Below the pieces are notes generated by a model. It made no database searches. It was not told the DNA's origin and was given only the letters and a program-made list of their open reading frames with translations. From positions 1 through 35,396 of the forward strand of contig JAFAHO010000265.1 of the NCBI GenBank assembly GCA_019237205.1: 35,396 bases of DNA, read 5' to 3'. This stretch comes from Hyphomicrobiales bacterium. Lineage in GTDB: Bacteria; Pseudomonadota; Alphaproteobacteria; Rhizobiales; Beijerinckiaceae. This document shows, piece after piece, positions 16,303-23,122 of this stretch (the stretch's first letter is position 1; every line of letters begins with the position of its first letter). Position numbers and translations under genes: made by a program.

Positions 16303-17487
16303 TCAAGTCCGGAAATGCTTCGACAGTTTGAGCCCCTGGTGCTGATAGTTGGACGTTAAGCCGGCGCCGTAAAGCTCGTCGGCAGCGTCAGCGAGCCGTT
16401 CGTAGATGAGCCGTCCGACGGGCTGCCCGTCCTCGATCAGGAAGGGCACGTCGCGGCTGCGCACCTCGAGCACCGCCCGCGCCGCCGGCCGCCCGTCGAG
16501 GCCCTGCCCGAAGCCCGGATCGAAGAAGCCGGCATAATGGACGCGGAACTCGCCGATCGCGGGATCGATCGGCGCCATTTCAGCGGCGAGGTCGGCCGGG
16601 ATCTGCATCTTCTCCCGCGACGCGAGGATGTAAAACTCGTCGGGGTCAAGTATCAATCGACCGTCGGCGCGAGCCTTGATCGGTTCCCAGAAATCCTCGG
16701 CGGCGTAGGCGCCCGGGCAATCGACGTCGATCACGTTGCCGTTCTTGATCGCCCGATACCCGACCACTCCGTCCGACAATCCGCGAAGCGCAACCCGCAG
16801 CACCAGTCCTTCGCGGACTTCCAGGTCGCGATCGACAAGCGGCGCCTGCGCATGGTAGCCGCGCAGATCCTCGTCAGAGAGCGCGAAGCTCAAGCGGCCC
16901 ATTTGCGATGAGTTCCTGTTGCGAAACCGTATCTGGCTGAGCGTCGATCCTTCGCGAACGCGTACGCTGAAGCTCCGGGGCGATATTTCGAGCCAAAGTT
17001 CCCCCCGGTAGCCAAGCGGAACCTCATCAAAAGCTTCGGCTCGATTGACGATGAGCCGCGTAAAGATGTCGAGGCGGCCCGTTGAGCTTTTGGGGTTGGC
17101 GGCGCCAGAGATGCTCGGAAGAAGCGCGAGATGTTCCGCAATCCGGGCTATGTACACGATTCCCTTTTCCAAGACAGCGCCTTCGCCGGCAAGCGAGATC
17201 GGTTCGGGGTTCAGGGTTTGAAGATGTTCCTTCACGTTTCGCGTACGCCCAGGCAGGAAACTCGCGCGGACTCGATAGGCCTCCCTTGAAAGGCGCAAAT
17301 CCAGGCTCGCTGGCTGGAACTGAGACTTTAAGGCTGGCTTCGTCGCGGCGATAAGCTTCCGGCGCACCATCGCCTTTATCCGGCGTCGACCGAAGAGGCC
17401 GTATGGCGCGCTGAAATCGTTGTCGCGTGCGTCCGCATCTGCCGGATCGAGAAGCAAGGGTGGGGCAGTGCGAGTTTGCGTCGCCAT
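16303..17487 (-). CDS. dcd: 2'-deoxycytidine 5'-triphosphate deaminase (double-domain form)
   Basis: The 394-residue protein converts dCTP to dUTP for thymidylate synthesis. It is about twice the length of E. coli Dcd and has two dUTPase-like halves. The N-half carries NPKSSTGRLDIFTRL and the catalytic-region GYRGELWLEISPRS. The C-half has VHYAGFFDPGFG, ARAVLEVRSRDVPF and EDGQPVGRLIYERL. This long form is usual in alphaproteobacteria. I choose the ATG at 17487; a GTG at 17496 is the alternative. No strong ribosome-binding site is visible. It is divergent from metZ. Confidence 0.92.
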   Translation of the reverse strand: MATQTRTAPPLLLDPADADARDNDFSAPYGLFGRRRIKAMVRRKLIAATKPALKSQFQPASLDLRLSREAYRVRASFLPGRTRNVKEHLQTLNPEPISLAGEGAVLEKGIVYIARIAEHLALLPSISGAANPKSSTGRLDIFTRLIVNRAEAFDEVPLGYRGELWLEISPRSFSVRVREGSTLSQIRFRNRNSSQMGRLSFALSDEDLRGYHAQAPLVDRDLEVREGLVLRVALRGLSDGVVGYRAIKNGNVIDVDCPGAYAAEDFWEPIKARADGRLILDPDEFYILASREKMQIPADLAAEMAPIDPAIGEFRVHYAGFFDPGFGQGLDGRPAARAVLEVRSRDVPFLIEDGQPVGRLIYERLADAADELYGAGLTSNYQHQGLKLSKHFRT

Positions 17488-17633
17488 CGGTGTCACTGAA
17501 AGCCTGCCGACTTGTTATCGCGCCTCGAAAGGTACGCCAAGGCGGCTCGCGGGTCCGGTTCTGCGGACAGCACGTGAATCTTGCTTGTCGCAGCATTATT
17601 CTTCGACCTGACCCGCCGCCGCCAAGCCAGTTG

Positions 17634-17663
17634 TTGACGGCGGCCCTCCGTCGGCGATATGGA
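17634..17663 (+). promoter_or_regulatory. Predicted promoter of metZ
   Basis: TTGACG at 17634-17639 and TATGGA at 17658-17663 are 18 bases apart (17 if the -10 is read as ATATGG). The predicted start point near 17670 falls at the first base pairs of the SAM-II aptamer, as expected for a riboswitch at the very 5' end of the transcript. Confidence 0.55.
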
Positions 17664-17671
17664 AGAGCTTC

Positions 17672-17728
17672 CCGTGGTCATTTGAGCCGGTCGGCTTGCC
17701 CCCACGTTAAACAAATGGGCTAAAAGAT
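17672..17728 (+). promoter_or_regulatory. SAM-II riboswitch
   Basis: The sequence matches the SAM-II (metA/metZ motif) aptamer. Stem P1 is CGTGG (17673-17677) with CCACG (17702-17706). The pseudoknot helix is CATTTG (17679-17684) with CAAATG (17712-17717). The conserved GTTAAACAAATG-GCTAAAA segment occupies 17706-17724. SAM-II elements bind S-adenosylmethionine and lower expression of methionine-synthesis genes in alphaproteobacteria, usually by hiding the ribosome-binding site. The gene downstream is metZ, which fits exactly. Confidence 0.93.
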
Positions 17729-17746
17729 CGGGGCTCCATGCAATCG

Positions 17747-17797
17747 GCCTCGTCCTTAAGCCCTGTTGAGAGCGCGCAGCGCCGGAGAGGACGAGGC
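17747..17797 (+). promoter_or_regulatory. Hairpin enclosing the metZ ribosome-binding site
   Basis: GCCTCGTCCT (17747-17756) and AGGACGAGGC (17788-17797) form a 10-bp perfect stem whose last base touches the metZ ATG at 17798. The Shine-Dalgarno GGAGAGG (17784-17790) is partly in the loop and partly in the stem. It could be an expression platform below the SAM-II aptamer. An in-frame ATG at 17738, 9 nt after the aptamer, opens a 20-codon extension through the hairpin. Confidence 0.55.
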
Positions 17798-19027
17798 ATG
17801 ACGACTCCCCGCAAATCCCGCGATCCCGGGAGCCTGCGTCCCGCGACGCAGCTGATCCACGGCGGATCGCTGCGCTCGAGGTTCGAAGAGACGTCCGAAG
17901 CGCTGTTCCTCACCCAGGGCTATCTCTACGACACGATGGAGCTTGCGGAAGCGCGCTTCAAGGGCGACGATCCCGGCTTCATCTATTCCCGCTTCGCCAA
18001 CCCGACCGTCTCGATGTTCGAGCGGCGCATGGCTCTTTTGGAGGGCGCGGAGGCGGCGCGCGCAACGGCGAGCGGCATGGCCGCCGTCACCGCATCCCTC
18101 ATGGGACAGCTCAAGGCGGGCGATCATGTCGTGGCCGCAAGAGCTCTCTTCGGGTCGTGCCTCTATGTCGTCGAGGAACTCCTGCCGCGCTTCGGCGTCG
18201 CCGCGACGCTGGTCGAGGGAACCGACCTCGACGCCTGGCGCGCGGCCGTCCGTCCCAACACCCGGACCGCGTTCCTCGAGTCGCCGACGAATCCAACGCT
18301 CGAGATCGTCGACATCGCCGGCGTCGCCGACATCATGCATCGAAACGATGCGACGCTGGTCGTCGACAACGTCTTCGCCACGCCGCTGCTTCAGCATCCC
18401 ATGAAGCTCGGCGCGGACTGCGTCGTCTACTCGGCGACGAAGCACATCGACGGGCAGGGCCGCGTGCTCGGCGGAATCATTCTGGCGAGCGAAAAGTTCA
18501 TCGCCGACAACATCCACAACTTCCTGCGACAGACGGGTCCCTGCCTCTCGCCGTTCAACGCCTGGACGCTTCTGAAGTCGCTCGAGACGCTGCCGGTCAG
18601 GGTTGAAGCGCAGATGCGCTCGGCCGGGCGTATCGCCGACTTCCTAGCCCAGCGCCCGGAAGTCGTCCGCACGCTCTATCCCGGCCGTTCCGATCACCCG
18701 CAAGCGGAGCTTATCCGCCGTCAGATGAGCGGCGGCGGCACGATGCTCGCCTTCGAGGTCGCGGGCGGCAAGGCCGCGGCGTTCCGCGCCGCCAACGCGC
18801 TCTCGATCATCGGCATCTCCAACAATCTCGGCGACGCCAAGAGCCTCATCACCCATCCGGCGACGACGACCCACCAGCGTCTGAAGTCAGAACAGCGCGA
18901 GGCGCTCGGCATCGGCCCAGGGCTCCTGAGACTGTCGGTCGGGCTCGAGGATGTCGAGGATCTGATCGAGGACCTGGCCCAGGCGCTCGACAAGGCCGCC
19001 GCGCCGCGGCGTCACGCAGCAGAATGA
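17798..19027 (+). CDS. metZ: O-succinylhomoserine sulfhydrylase
   Basis: The 409-residue PLP enzyme makes homocysteine from O-succinylhomoserine and sulfide, in the direct route to methionine. It belongs to the Cys/Met metabolism family. It shows IYSRFANPTVSMFERRMALLEG, then EGAEAARATASGMAA, and YSATKHIDGQGR with the PLP Lys at residue 215. The C-terminal SLITHPATTTHQRL is also typical. RPATQLIHGGSLRSRFEETSEALFLTQGY is characteristic of MetZ rather than MetB. I prefer the ATG at 17798 because GGAGAGG lies 7 nt upstream; an ATG at 17738 would add 20 residues. Control by a SAM-II riboswitch supports the assignment. Confidence 0.95.
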   Translation: MTTPRKSRDPGSLRPATQLIHGGSLRSRFEETSEALFLTQGYLYDTMELAEARFKGDDPGFIYSRFANPTVSMFERRMALLEGAEAARATASGMAAVTASLMGQLKAGDHVVAARALFGSCLYVVEELLPRFGVAATLVEGTDLDAWRAAVRPNTRTAFLESPTNPTLEIVDIAGVADIMHRNDATLVVDNVFATPLLQHPMKLGADCVVYSATKHIDGQGRVLGGIILASEKFIADNIHNFLRQTGPCLSPFNAWTLLKSLETLPVRVEAQMRSAGRIADFLAQRPEVVRTLYPGRSDHPQAELIRRQMSGGGTMLAFEVAGGKAAAFRAANALSIIGISNNLGDAKSLITHPATTTHQRLKSEQREALGIGPGLLRLSVGLEDVEDLIEDLAQALDKAAAPRRHAAE

Positions 19028-19030
19028 GGG

Positions 19031-19055
19031 GCTGAGCGCGCGGACCACGCTCAGC
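19031..19055. terminator. Hairpin between metZ and the YidB-like gene
   Basis: GCTGAGCG (19031-19038) and CGCTCAGC (19048-19055) form an 8-bp perfect stem with a 9-base loop in the 43 bases between two convergent genes. There is no strong T-run. It probably serves as a terminator for metZ, the opposing gene, or both. Confidence 0.55.
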
Positions 19056-19070
19056 TTGGTCGTGGGCCTC

Positions 19071-19526
19071 TTACTTCTCGTCGAGGTCCGCCAGGGTCGG
19101 CATGCGACCATTCGGGGTCAGGTGATTGATCAGCTGCGGCAGAACGGTCGCGAGCTGGTTCAGGAGTTCCTGCTGGCTCATGCCGGTGCGCTGGGAGAGT
19201 TCGTTCAGCGTGTTCTGGCCGAGCGCCGAGCCAAGCGTTCCAGGCTGAATCGGCTGGTTCGCGCCCTGGCCGACCCACGAATTGACCTGAGGCCCCGCGC
19301 CGCCGGCGGTCAGTTTCCCGATGAGATCGCCAAGGCCGCCGAGCAAGCTGCCTGCCGGCGCGTTCGTCGGCGCCGAGGGCGGAGGCGCTGACTGCGCCGC
19401 CGCCGAGGGCGCCGAGCTTCCGCCGAACATCTTGCCGAGGATCAGCGCTCCAACCGCAACCGCGATCGGCGTCGCCAGATTGCCGCCCGGAACCGCCTTT
19501 TGCAGCGCGTCGTCAAAAGCTCCCAT
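19071..19526 (-). CDS. YidB-like DUF937 family protein
   Basis: The 151-residue protein begins MGAFDDALQKAVPGGNLATP, has a short hydrophobic run (PIAVAVGALILGKMF), an Ala/Pro/Ser-rich linker (about residues 38-58), and a C-terminal DUF937 part. The C-terminal part includes SLLGGLGDLIGKL, VNSWVGQGANQPI and LSQRTGMSQQELLNQLATVLPQLINHLTPNG. The function of the family is not established. A perfect AGGAGG lies 6 nt before the ATG. The neighbouring divergent gene is a small stress-type membrane protein, so both may belong to an envelope-stress set, but no shared promoter was recognised. Confidence 0.88.
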   Translation of the reverse strand: MGAFDDALQKAVPGGNLATPIAVAVGALILGKMFGGSSAPSAAAQSAPPPSAPTNAPAGSLLGGLGDLIGKLTAGGAGPQVNSWVGQGANQPIQPGTLGSALGQNTLNELSQRTGMSQQELLNQLATVLPQLINHLTPNGRMPTLADLDEK

Positions 19527-19735
19527 GGTTTCCTCCTGCTGGTCATATCAACCGCATCGATCAGCGCACTCTGGGCTAACATCGTGGCGCAAGTTGACGA
19601 AGATTACACCACCTAGAATACCGGCTTGCGTTTTCGCCGTCCATCCCGCATCAATCCCCTGAGGATCGACCTCGTTCGCTTTGCAGCATTTCCGAGCGAG
19701 ACGACGGGCGGCTAACCGCACAAGGAGGCACGGAC

Positions 19736-19990
19736 ATGGGGGTCATCAGCTGGATCATCCTGGGCCTGATCGCGGGCTGGATCGGCAGCAAGATCGTGAA
19801 CAAGACCGGTTCGGGCATGGTCATGGACATTGCGCTCGGCGTCGTCGGCGCGATCGTCGGCGGCCTTATCTTCTCCGGCGTTTTCGGCATGGAGGGCGTC
19901 AGCGGGCTCAACATCTGGAGCCTTATCGTGGCGGTCGTCGGCTCCGTCGTCGTGTTGTGGATTTACCACATGGTGGTCGCGAGAACCTGA
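19736..19990 (+). CDS. GlsB/YeaQ/YmgE family stress-response membrane protein
   Basis: The 84-residue protein is almost all membrane span. It has the transglycosylase-associated family pattern: ISWIILGLIAGWIGSKIV, then a Gly-rich second helix IALGVVGAIVGGLIFSGVFG, and a final helix ending YHMVVART. Proteins of this family are induced by general or acid stress in several bacteria, but have no known biochemical activity. AAGGAGG precedes the ATG at 19736 by about 8 nt. The stop is only 6 bases from the stop of the convergent moaE gene. Confidence 0.9.
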   Translation: MGVISWIILGLIAGWIGSKIVNKTGSGMVMDIALGVVGAIVGGLIFSGVFGMEGVSGLNIWSLIVAVVGSVVVLWIYHMVVART

Positions 19991-19996
19991 GCGGCC

Positions 19997-20458
19997 CTAT
20001 CCGGCGGCGTCCCAACGCGCCGCCGCGGAATCGTCCTCGCCCTTGGCTTCGACCCATCCTTCGGCCGCGCCGTCGGCGCGAATGGCGCGTTTCCAGAAGG
20101 GCGCGCGGGTCTTCAAGAAATCCATCATCATCTCCGCCGCGGCAAAAGCTTCGCCGCGATGCGCCGCGGCGACGACGACGCAAACGATCTGTTCGCCAGG
20201 CGCGATCTTCCCGAAGCGGTGGATCGCCGTCACGCCAATCAGCCGCCATCGCGACTCGGCCTCGCGCGCGACGCGCGCCATCTCCGCCTCGGCCATGCCA
20301 GGATAATATTCGAGCTCCAACGTCGCCAGCCGCCCGCCTTCGTCCCGGCAATAGCCGACGAAGCTCACCACCGCGCCGACGTCCATGCGGCCGCGCGCGA
20401 GCGCCGTCGACTCCGCGGCCGCGTCGAAATCTTCTCGCTGGACGCGGATTGTCGCCAT
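19997..20458 (-). CDS. moaE: Molybdopterin synthase catalytic subunit MoaE
   Basis: The 153-residue subunit forms molybdopterin by transferring sulfur from MoaD thiocarboxylate to precursor Z. Typical features are VGAVVSFVGYCRDEG, LELEYYPGMAEAEM, HRFGKIAPGE, and the catalytic KTRAPFWKR with Lys116 and Lys123 (E. coli Lys119 and Lys126). It lies 5 bases downstream of moaD, in the order pgsA-moaD-moaE. MsrP in this window is one likely client of the cofactor, once completed by other genes. Confidence 0.95.
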   Translation of the reverse strand: MATIRVQREDFDAAAESTALARGRMDVGAVVSFVGYCRDEGGRLATLELEYYPGMAEAEMARVAREAESRWRLIGVTAIHRFGKIAPGEQIVCVVVAAAHRGEAFAAAEMMMDFLKTRAPFWKRAIRADGAAEGWVEAKGEDDSAAARWDAAG

Positions 20459-20463
20459 CGGCG

Positions 20464-20715
20464 CTAGCCGCCGGTCATCGGCGGAAAGAACGCGACTTCC
20501 GCCGCGCCGGCAAGCGCCGCCTCGTGGCGCGCGTGGACCTTGTCGAGGGCCGCGCGGATCGTCGAAGGCTTTTCAAACGCATGCGCATAGCCGTCGCCCC
20601 GGGCGGCGAGCCAGGCGATGAGATCGCCGACGGTCGTAACCGTCGAAGGCGGCTCCAGTTCCTCTTCGGCCTTGCCCACGCGCTCGCGCACCCAGGCGAA
20701 ATAGACCGCTTTCAT
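20464..20715 (-). CDS. moaD: Molybdopterin synthase sulfur carrier subunit MoaD
   Basis: The 83-residue ubiquitin-like protein ends in PPMTGG. The terminal Gly-Gly is the site that is adenylated and converted to a thiocarboxylate for MoaE. MKAVYFAWVRERVGKAEEEL and VGDLIAWLAARG fit the family. It follows pgsA by 6 bases and precedes moaE by 5, so the three genes form a tight operon. Confidence 0.95.
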   Translation of the reverse strand: MKAVYFAWVRERVGKAEEELEPPSTVTTVGDLIAWLAARGDGYAHAFEKPSTIRAALDKVHARHEAALAGAAEVAFFPPMTGG

Positions 20716-20721
20716 GGCGCC

Positions 20722-21315
20722 TCAATCGTTCCCGACATGGTCATAGCTCGCTTTCATATAGTCCCAGCCGGTGTAAAGCGTCAGGATCGCCGCGATCCAC
20801 ATCAGGATGATCCCCGTCATGGTCGAGCCTGGAACGACAGCCTCACCGGCCGGCCCGGCGATCAGGAAGCCGAGCGCCACCATCTGAACCGCCGTCTTCC
20901 ATTTGGCGACCGCCGTCACCGGCATCGGAACCCGCAACTCCGCCAGATATTCCCGCAGCCCCGAGACGAGGATCTCACGGCACAGAATGATGATCCCCGC
21001 CCACAGCGTCACCCCGGCGATGGTCTGATTGGCCGCGAGCATCAGGATCACGGCGGAGACGAGCAGCTTGTCGGCGATCGGGTCCAGCATCCGTCCCAGC
21101 GACGACTGCTGCGACCAGGCGCGCGCAAGATAGCCGTCGAAGAAATCGGTGACGGCGGCTGCGATGAAAATGGCGAGCGCCGTCCAGCGCGCCCAAGGTT
21201 CGCGCGGCCAGAACAGGAAGCCTGCGACGAGGGGAACCGCCGCGACGCGCGCATAGGTCAGAACATTCGGCAATGACCAGTTGCGGCCGATCGGACGCGT
21301 CGTCGAGGAAGCCAT
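20722..21315 (-). CDS. pgsA: CDP-diacylglycerol-glycerol-3-phosphate 3-phosphatidyltransferase
   Basis: The 197-residue inner-membrane enzyme makes phosphatidylglycerophosphate, the precursor of phosphatidylglycerol and cardiolipin. It has the CDP-alcohol phosphotransferase motif DG-x2-AR-x8-G-x3-D-x3-D, with Asp60, Gly61, Ala64, Arg65, Gly74, Asp78 and Asp82 all in place. NWSLPNVLTYARVAAVPLV at the N-terminus is typical of PgsA. It heads the pgsA-moaD-moaE unit and is divergent from upp. In many relatives uvrC precedes it; here it does not. Confidence 0.95.
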   Translation of the reverse strand: MASSTTRPIGRNWSLPNVLTYARVAAVPLVAGFLFWPREPWARWTALAIFIAAAVTDFFDGYLARAWSQQSSLGRMLDPIADKLLVSAVILMLAANQTIAGVTLWAGIIILCREILVSGLREYLAELRVPMPVTAVAKWKTAVQMVALGFLIAGPAGEAVVPGSTMTGIILMWIAAILTLYTGWDYMKASYDHVGND

Positions 21316-21479
21316 TGGAATTGACCTGACATCCTCGCCGCGCGCCCGTCAATAGCGACGTTCGGGGCCGAAAGCCCGTCGATCCCGGCCGCGACAAAAC
21401 TGGGGACGGGGCAGACGTCCACATCCGGTGGAGCGCGTCTTCGTCTAGACTCGACGGGTCCCGGTTCAGGAGCCCGCCC

Positions 21480-22109
21480 ATGTCGAACGTTCACGTCGTC
21501 GGCCACCCCCTTGTGCAGCACAAGCTGACGCTGATGCGCGACAAGACGGTTTCGACCAAGGGGTTCCGCCAGCTTCTCAACGAGATCGGCATGCTGCTTG
21601 CCTACGAGGTGACCCGCGATCTGCCGCTGGAGCTCGTCGAGGTCGAAACGCCGCTGGCCAAGACCATGCAGCCGACGATCGCCGGCAAGAAGCTCGTGTT
21701 CGCGCCGATTCTGCGCGCCGGCGTCGGCTTTCTCGACGGGATGCTCAATCTCGTCCCGAGCGCGCGCGTCGCTCATATCGGGCTCTATCGCGATCCGCAG
21801 ACGCTGGAGGCGGTCGAGTATTATTTCAAAGCCCCGGCCGACGTTGCGGAACGCCTGGTGATCGTGATGGACCCGATGGTCGCCACCGCCAATTCGGCCG
21901 TCGCCGCGATCGACCGGTTGAAGCGACGCGGCGTGAAAGACATCCGCTTCGTCTGTCTTCTGGCCGCGCCGGAAGGCGTCGAGCGGCTGACGAAGGCCCA
22001 TCCGGACGTGCAAATCTGGACCGCGGCCATCGACGAGAGGCTCAACGACCACGGCTACATCGTGCCCGGACTAGGGGACGCGGGCGACCGGATGTTCGGA
22101 ACCAAGTAG
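21480..22109 (+). CDS. upp: Uracil phosphoribosyltransferase
   Basis: The 209-residue salvage enzyme makes UMP from uracil and PRPP. It begins [19 protein letters not shown] and contains [16 protein letters not shown]. The PRPP loop reads [16 protein letters not shown] near residue 130, where GGS or GNS is more usual at the end. The C-terminal [18 protein letters not shown] binds uracil. Length is normal. CAGGAG about 7 nt before the ATG is the ribosome-binding site. It is a single gene converging on mucR. Confidence 0.96.
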   Translation: MSNVHVVGHPLVQHKLTLMRDKTVSTKGFRQLLNEIGMLLAYEVTRDLPLELVEVETPLAKTMQPTIAGKKLVFAPILRAGVGFLDGMLNLVPSARVAHIGLYRDPQTLEAVEYYFKAPADVAERLVIVMDPMVATANSAVAAIDRLKRRGVKDIRFVCLLAAPEGVERLTKAHPDVQIWTAAIDERLNDHGYIVPGLGDAGDRMFGTK

Positions 22110-22110
22110 A

Positions 22111-22149
22111 GTTTAGCGGCGTCGAAGCGAGCGCTCCAGGCCGTTAAAC
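22111..22149. terminator. Hairpin between upp and mucR
   Basis: GTTTAGCGGC (22111-22120) and GCCGTTAAAC (22140-22149) pair over 10 bases with one G-U pair and a 19-base loop. It follows the upp stop codon directly, and the AT-rich ends of the stem resemble a bidirectional terminator for two convergent genes. Confidence 0.5.
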
Positions 22150-22186
22150 CCAAATCGGCGCGCGCCTCCCTAGAAGAACGTCCGAG

Positions 22187-22594
22187 TTATTTGCGGCGCC
22201 GGCGCTGTTGACCGAGCCCCATCTGCTTGGCCAGAGCCGAACGGGCCTTGGCGTAGGCGGGCGCAACCATCGGATAGTCGGACGCAAGACCCCACTTCTC
22301 GCGATACTCTTCGGGCGAGAGGTTGTACTGGGTCCGCAGATGCCGCTTCAGCGATTTGAATTTTCGCCCGTCTTCCAGACAGATGATGTAATCGCTGGTG
22401 ATCGACTTCTTCGGCGGGACGGCGGGTTTCGCCGCCTCGGCGACAACGGGCTGCGCCCCGGTTGCGACACGCACCAAAGCGGCGTGAACGTCGCTGAGAA
22501 GCGTCGGCAGTTCGCTCGACGGCACGGAATTGTTCGACACATAAGCCGATACGATTTCCGCGGCGAGTTCTATGTGGTTACTGGTTTCGTTCAT
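22187..22594 (-). CDS. mucR: MucR/Ros family transcriptional regulator
   Basis: The 135-residue protein has the Ros/MucR layout: a helical oligomerisation N-part (about residues 1-45), then the DNA-binding region [20 protein letters not shown], and [27 protein letters not shown]. Family members are global silencers of AT-rich DNA and control exopolysaccharide, motility and cell cycle in Hyphomicrobiales. The fourth zinc ligand is missing: the motif HLRTQY has Gln where the family usually has a His. The ATG at 22594 is preferred over the open frame reaching 22726, because 22726-22731 is the likely -10 element. GGAG lies about 11 nt upstream. Confidence 0.92.
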   Translation of the reverse strand: MNETSNHIELAAEIVSAYVSNNSVPSSELPTLLSDVHAALVRVATGAQPVVAEAAKPAVPPKKSITSDYIICLEDGRKFKSLKRHLRTQYNLSPEEYREKWGLASDYPMVAPAYAKARSALAKQMGLGQQRRRRK

Positions 22595-22725
22595 TGCTGT
22601 CGTTACTCCAAACGGAAGCCTGAAGAGACCGCCCGACCGCGATCTTTGTCGAGGCGATTCTGCCCGTCCGACCGCGTCGAGCGTCGTGTTCCTTTTCGCG
22701 CCAAATGGCGACTTCGACAACCGCA

Positions 22726-22754
22726 CTTATAGCGCAATCGAAATCATTGCACAA
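22726..22754 (-). promoter_or_regulatory. Predicted promoter of mucR
   Basis: On the minus strand TTGTGC (22749-22754) and TATAAG (22726-22731) are 17 bases apart, a good housekeeping-type match. Transcription would start near 22719 and give a leader of about 125 nt. The AT-rich surroundings suit autoregulation by MucR, which is known for this family. Confidence 0.6.
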
Positions 22755-23064
22755 GAAAAACTCAACTACGTCGCTACCGAATACTCCAACAAGGACGAGC
22801 AATCGGACGTTGAGTCTACACAGCGAAAAACGATGTTACTCTTGACAAACTCCTCCATGGATGCGCAGAGAGCCTTCCGAATCAATGCACCGCGACGCTG
22901 TCGCCGTATCCCAATAATTTGCAGCACCGTGGCCCGTCGTCGTTCGGGGACAAGACAAAGTCGCAGCGGCCGCATAATCGCAACGCCCATCGTCTACGGG
23001 CGAGACGCTGCTTTATCGACGATCCGTTTAACCGAAAGAGATGGCGGCTGCGAGGATGTCATGC
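22755..23064. other. Gene-free, AT-richer stretch upstream of mucR and the Atm1-like gene
   Basis: No convincing gene was found between the mucR promoter and the repeat before the Atm1-like exporter. An open frame on the plus strand (22572-23093) crosses it, but it has a non-coding amino-acid mix, antisense overlap with mucR and no ribosome-binding site. The stretch is richer in A and T than its surroundings, as expected for regulatory DNA bound by a MucR-type silencer. A TTGACA at about 22844 has no matching -10 element. Confidence 0.5.
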
Positions 23065-23090
23065 GGGGGCAAGACCGCTTATATGCCCCC
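23065..23090 (+). promoter_or_regulatory. Operator-like inverted repeat upstream of the Atm1-like exporter
   Basis: GGGGGCA (23065-23071) and TGCCCCC (23084-23090) are a perfect 7-bp inverted repeat around a 12-base centre that contains TTATA. TATATG at 23080-23085 could be a -10 element with a weak -35 (ATGTCA, 23056-23061) upstream. A repressor bound here would block that promoter. It lies 33 bases before the exporter start codon. Confidence 0.4.
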
Positions 23091-23122
23091 TAACGTCAGT
23101 CAACCCGCCGCGATGAGTTTCA

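Noticed and set aside
19681-21276. A 531-codon open frame on the plus strand across GlsB-like and pgsA-moaDE genes
   Set aside because: It is in the wrong frame for the GlsB-like gene and antisense to moaE, moaD and pgsA; very Arg-rich.
22572-23093. A 173-codon open frame on the plus strand between mucR and the exporter
   Set aside because: It overlaps the mucR start on the other strand and has no ribosome-binding site or recognisable domain.
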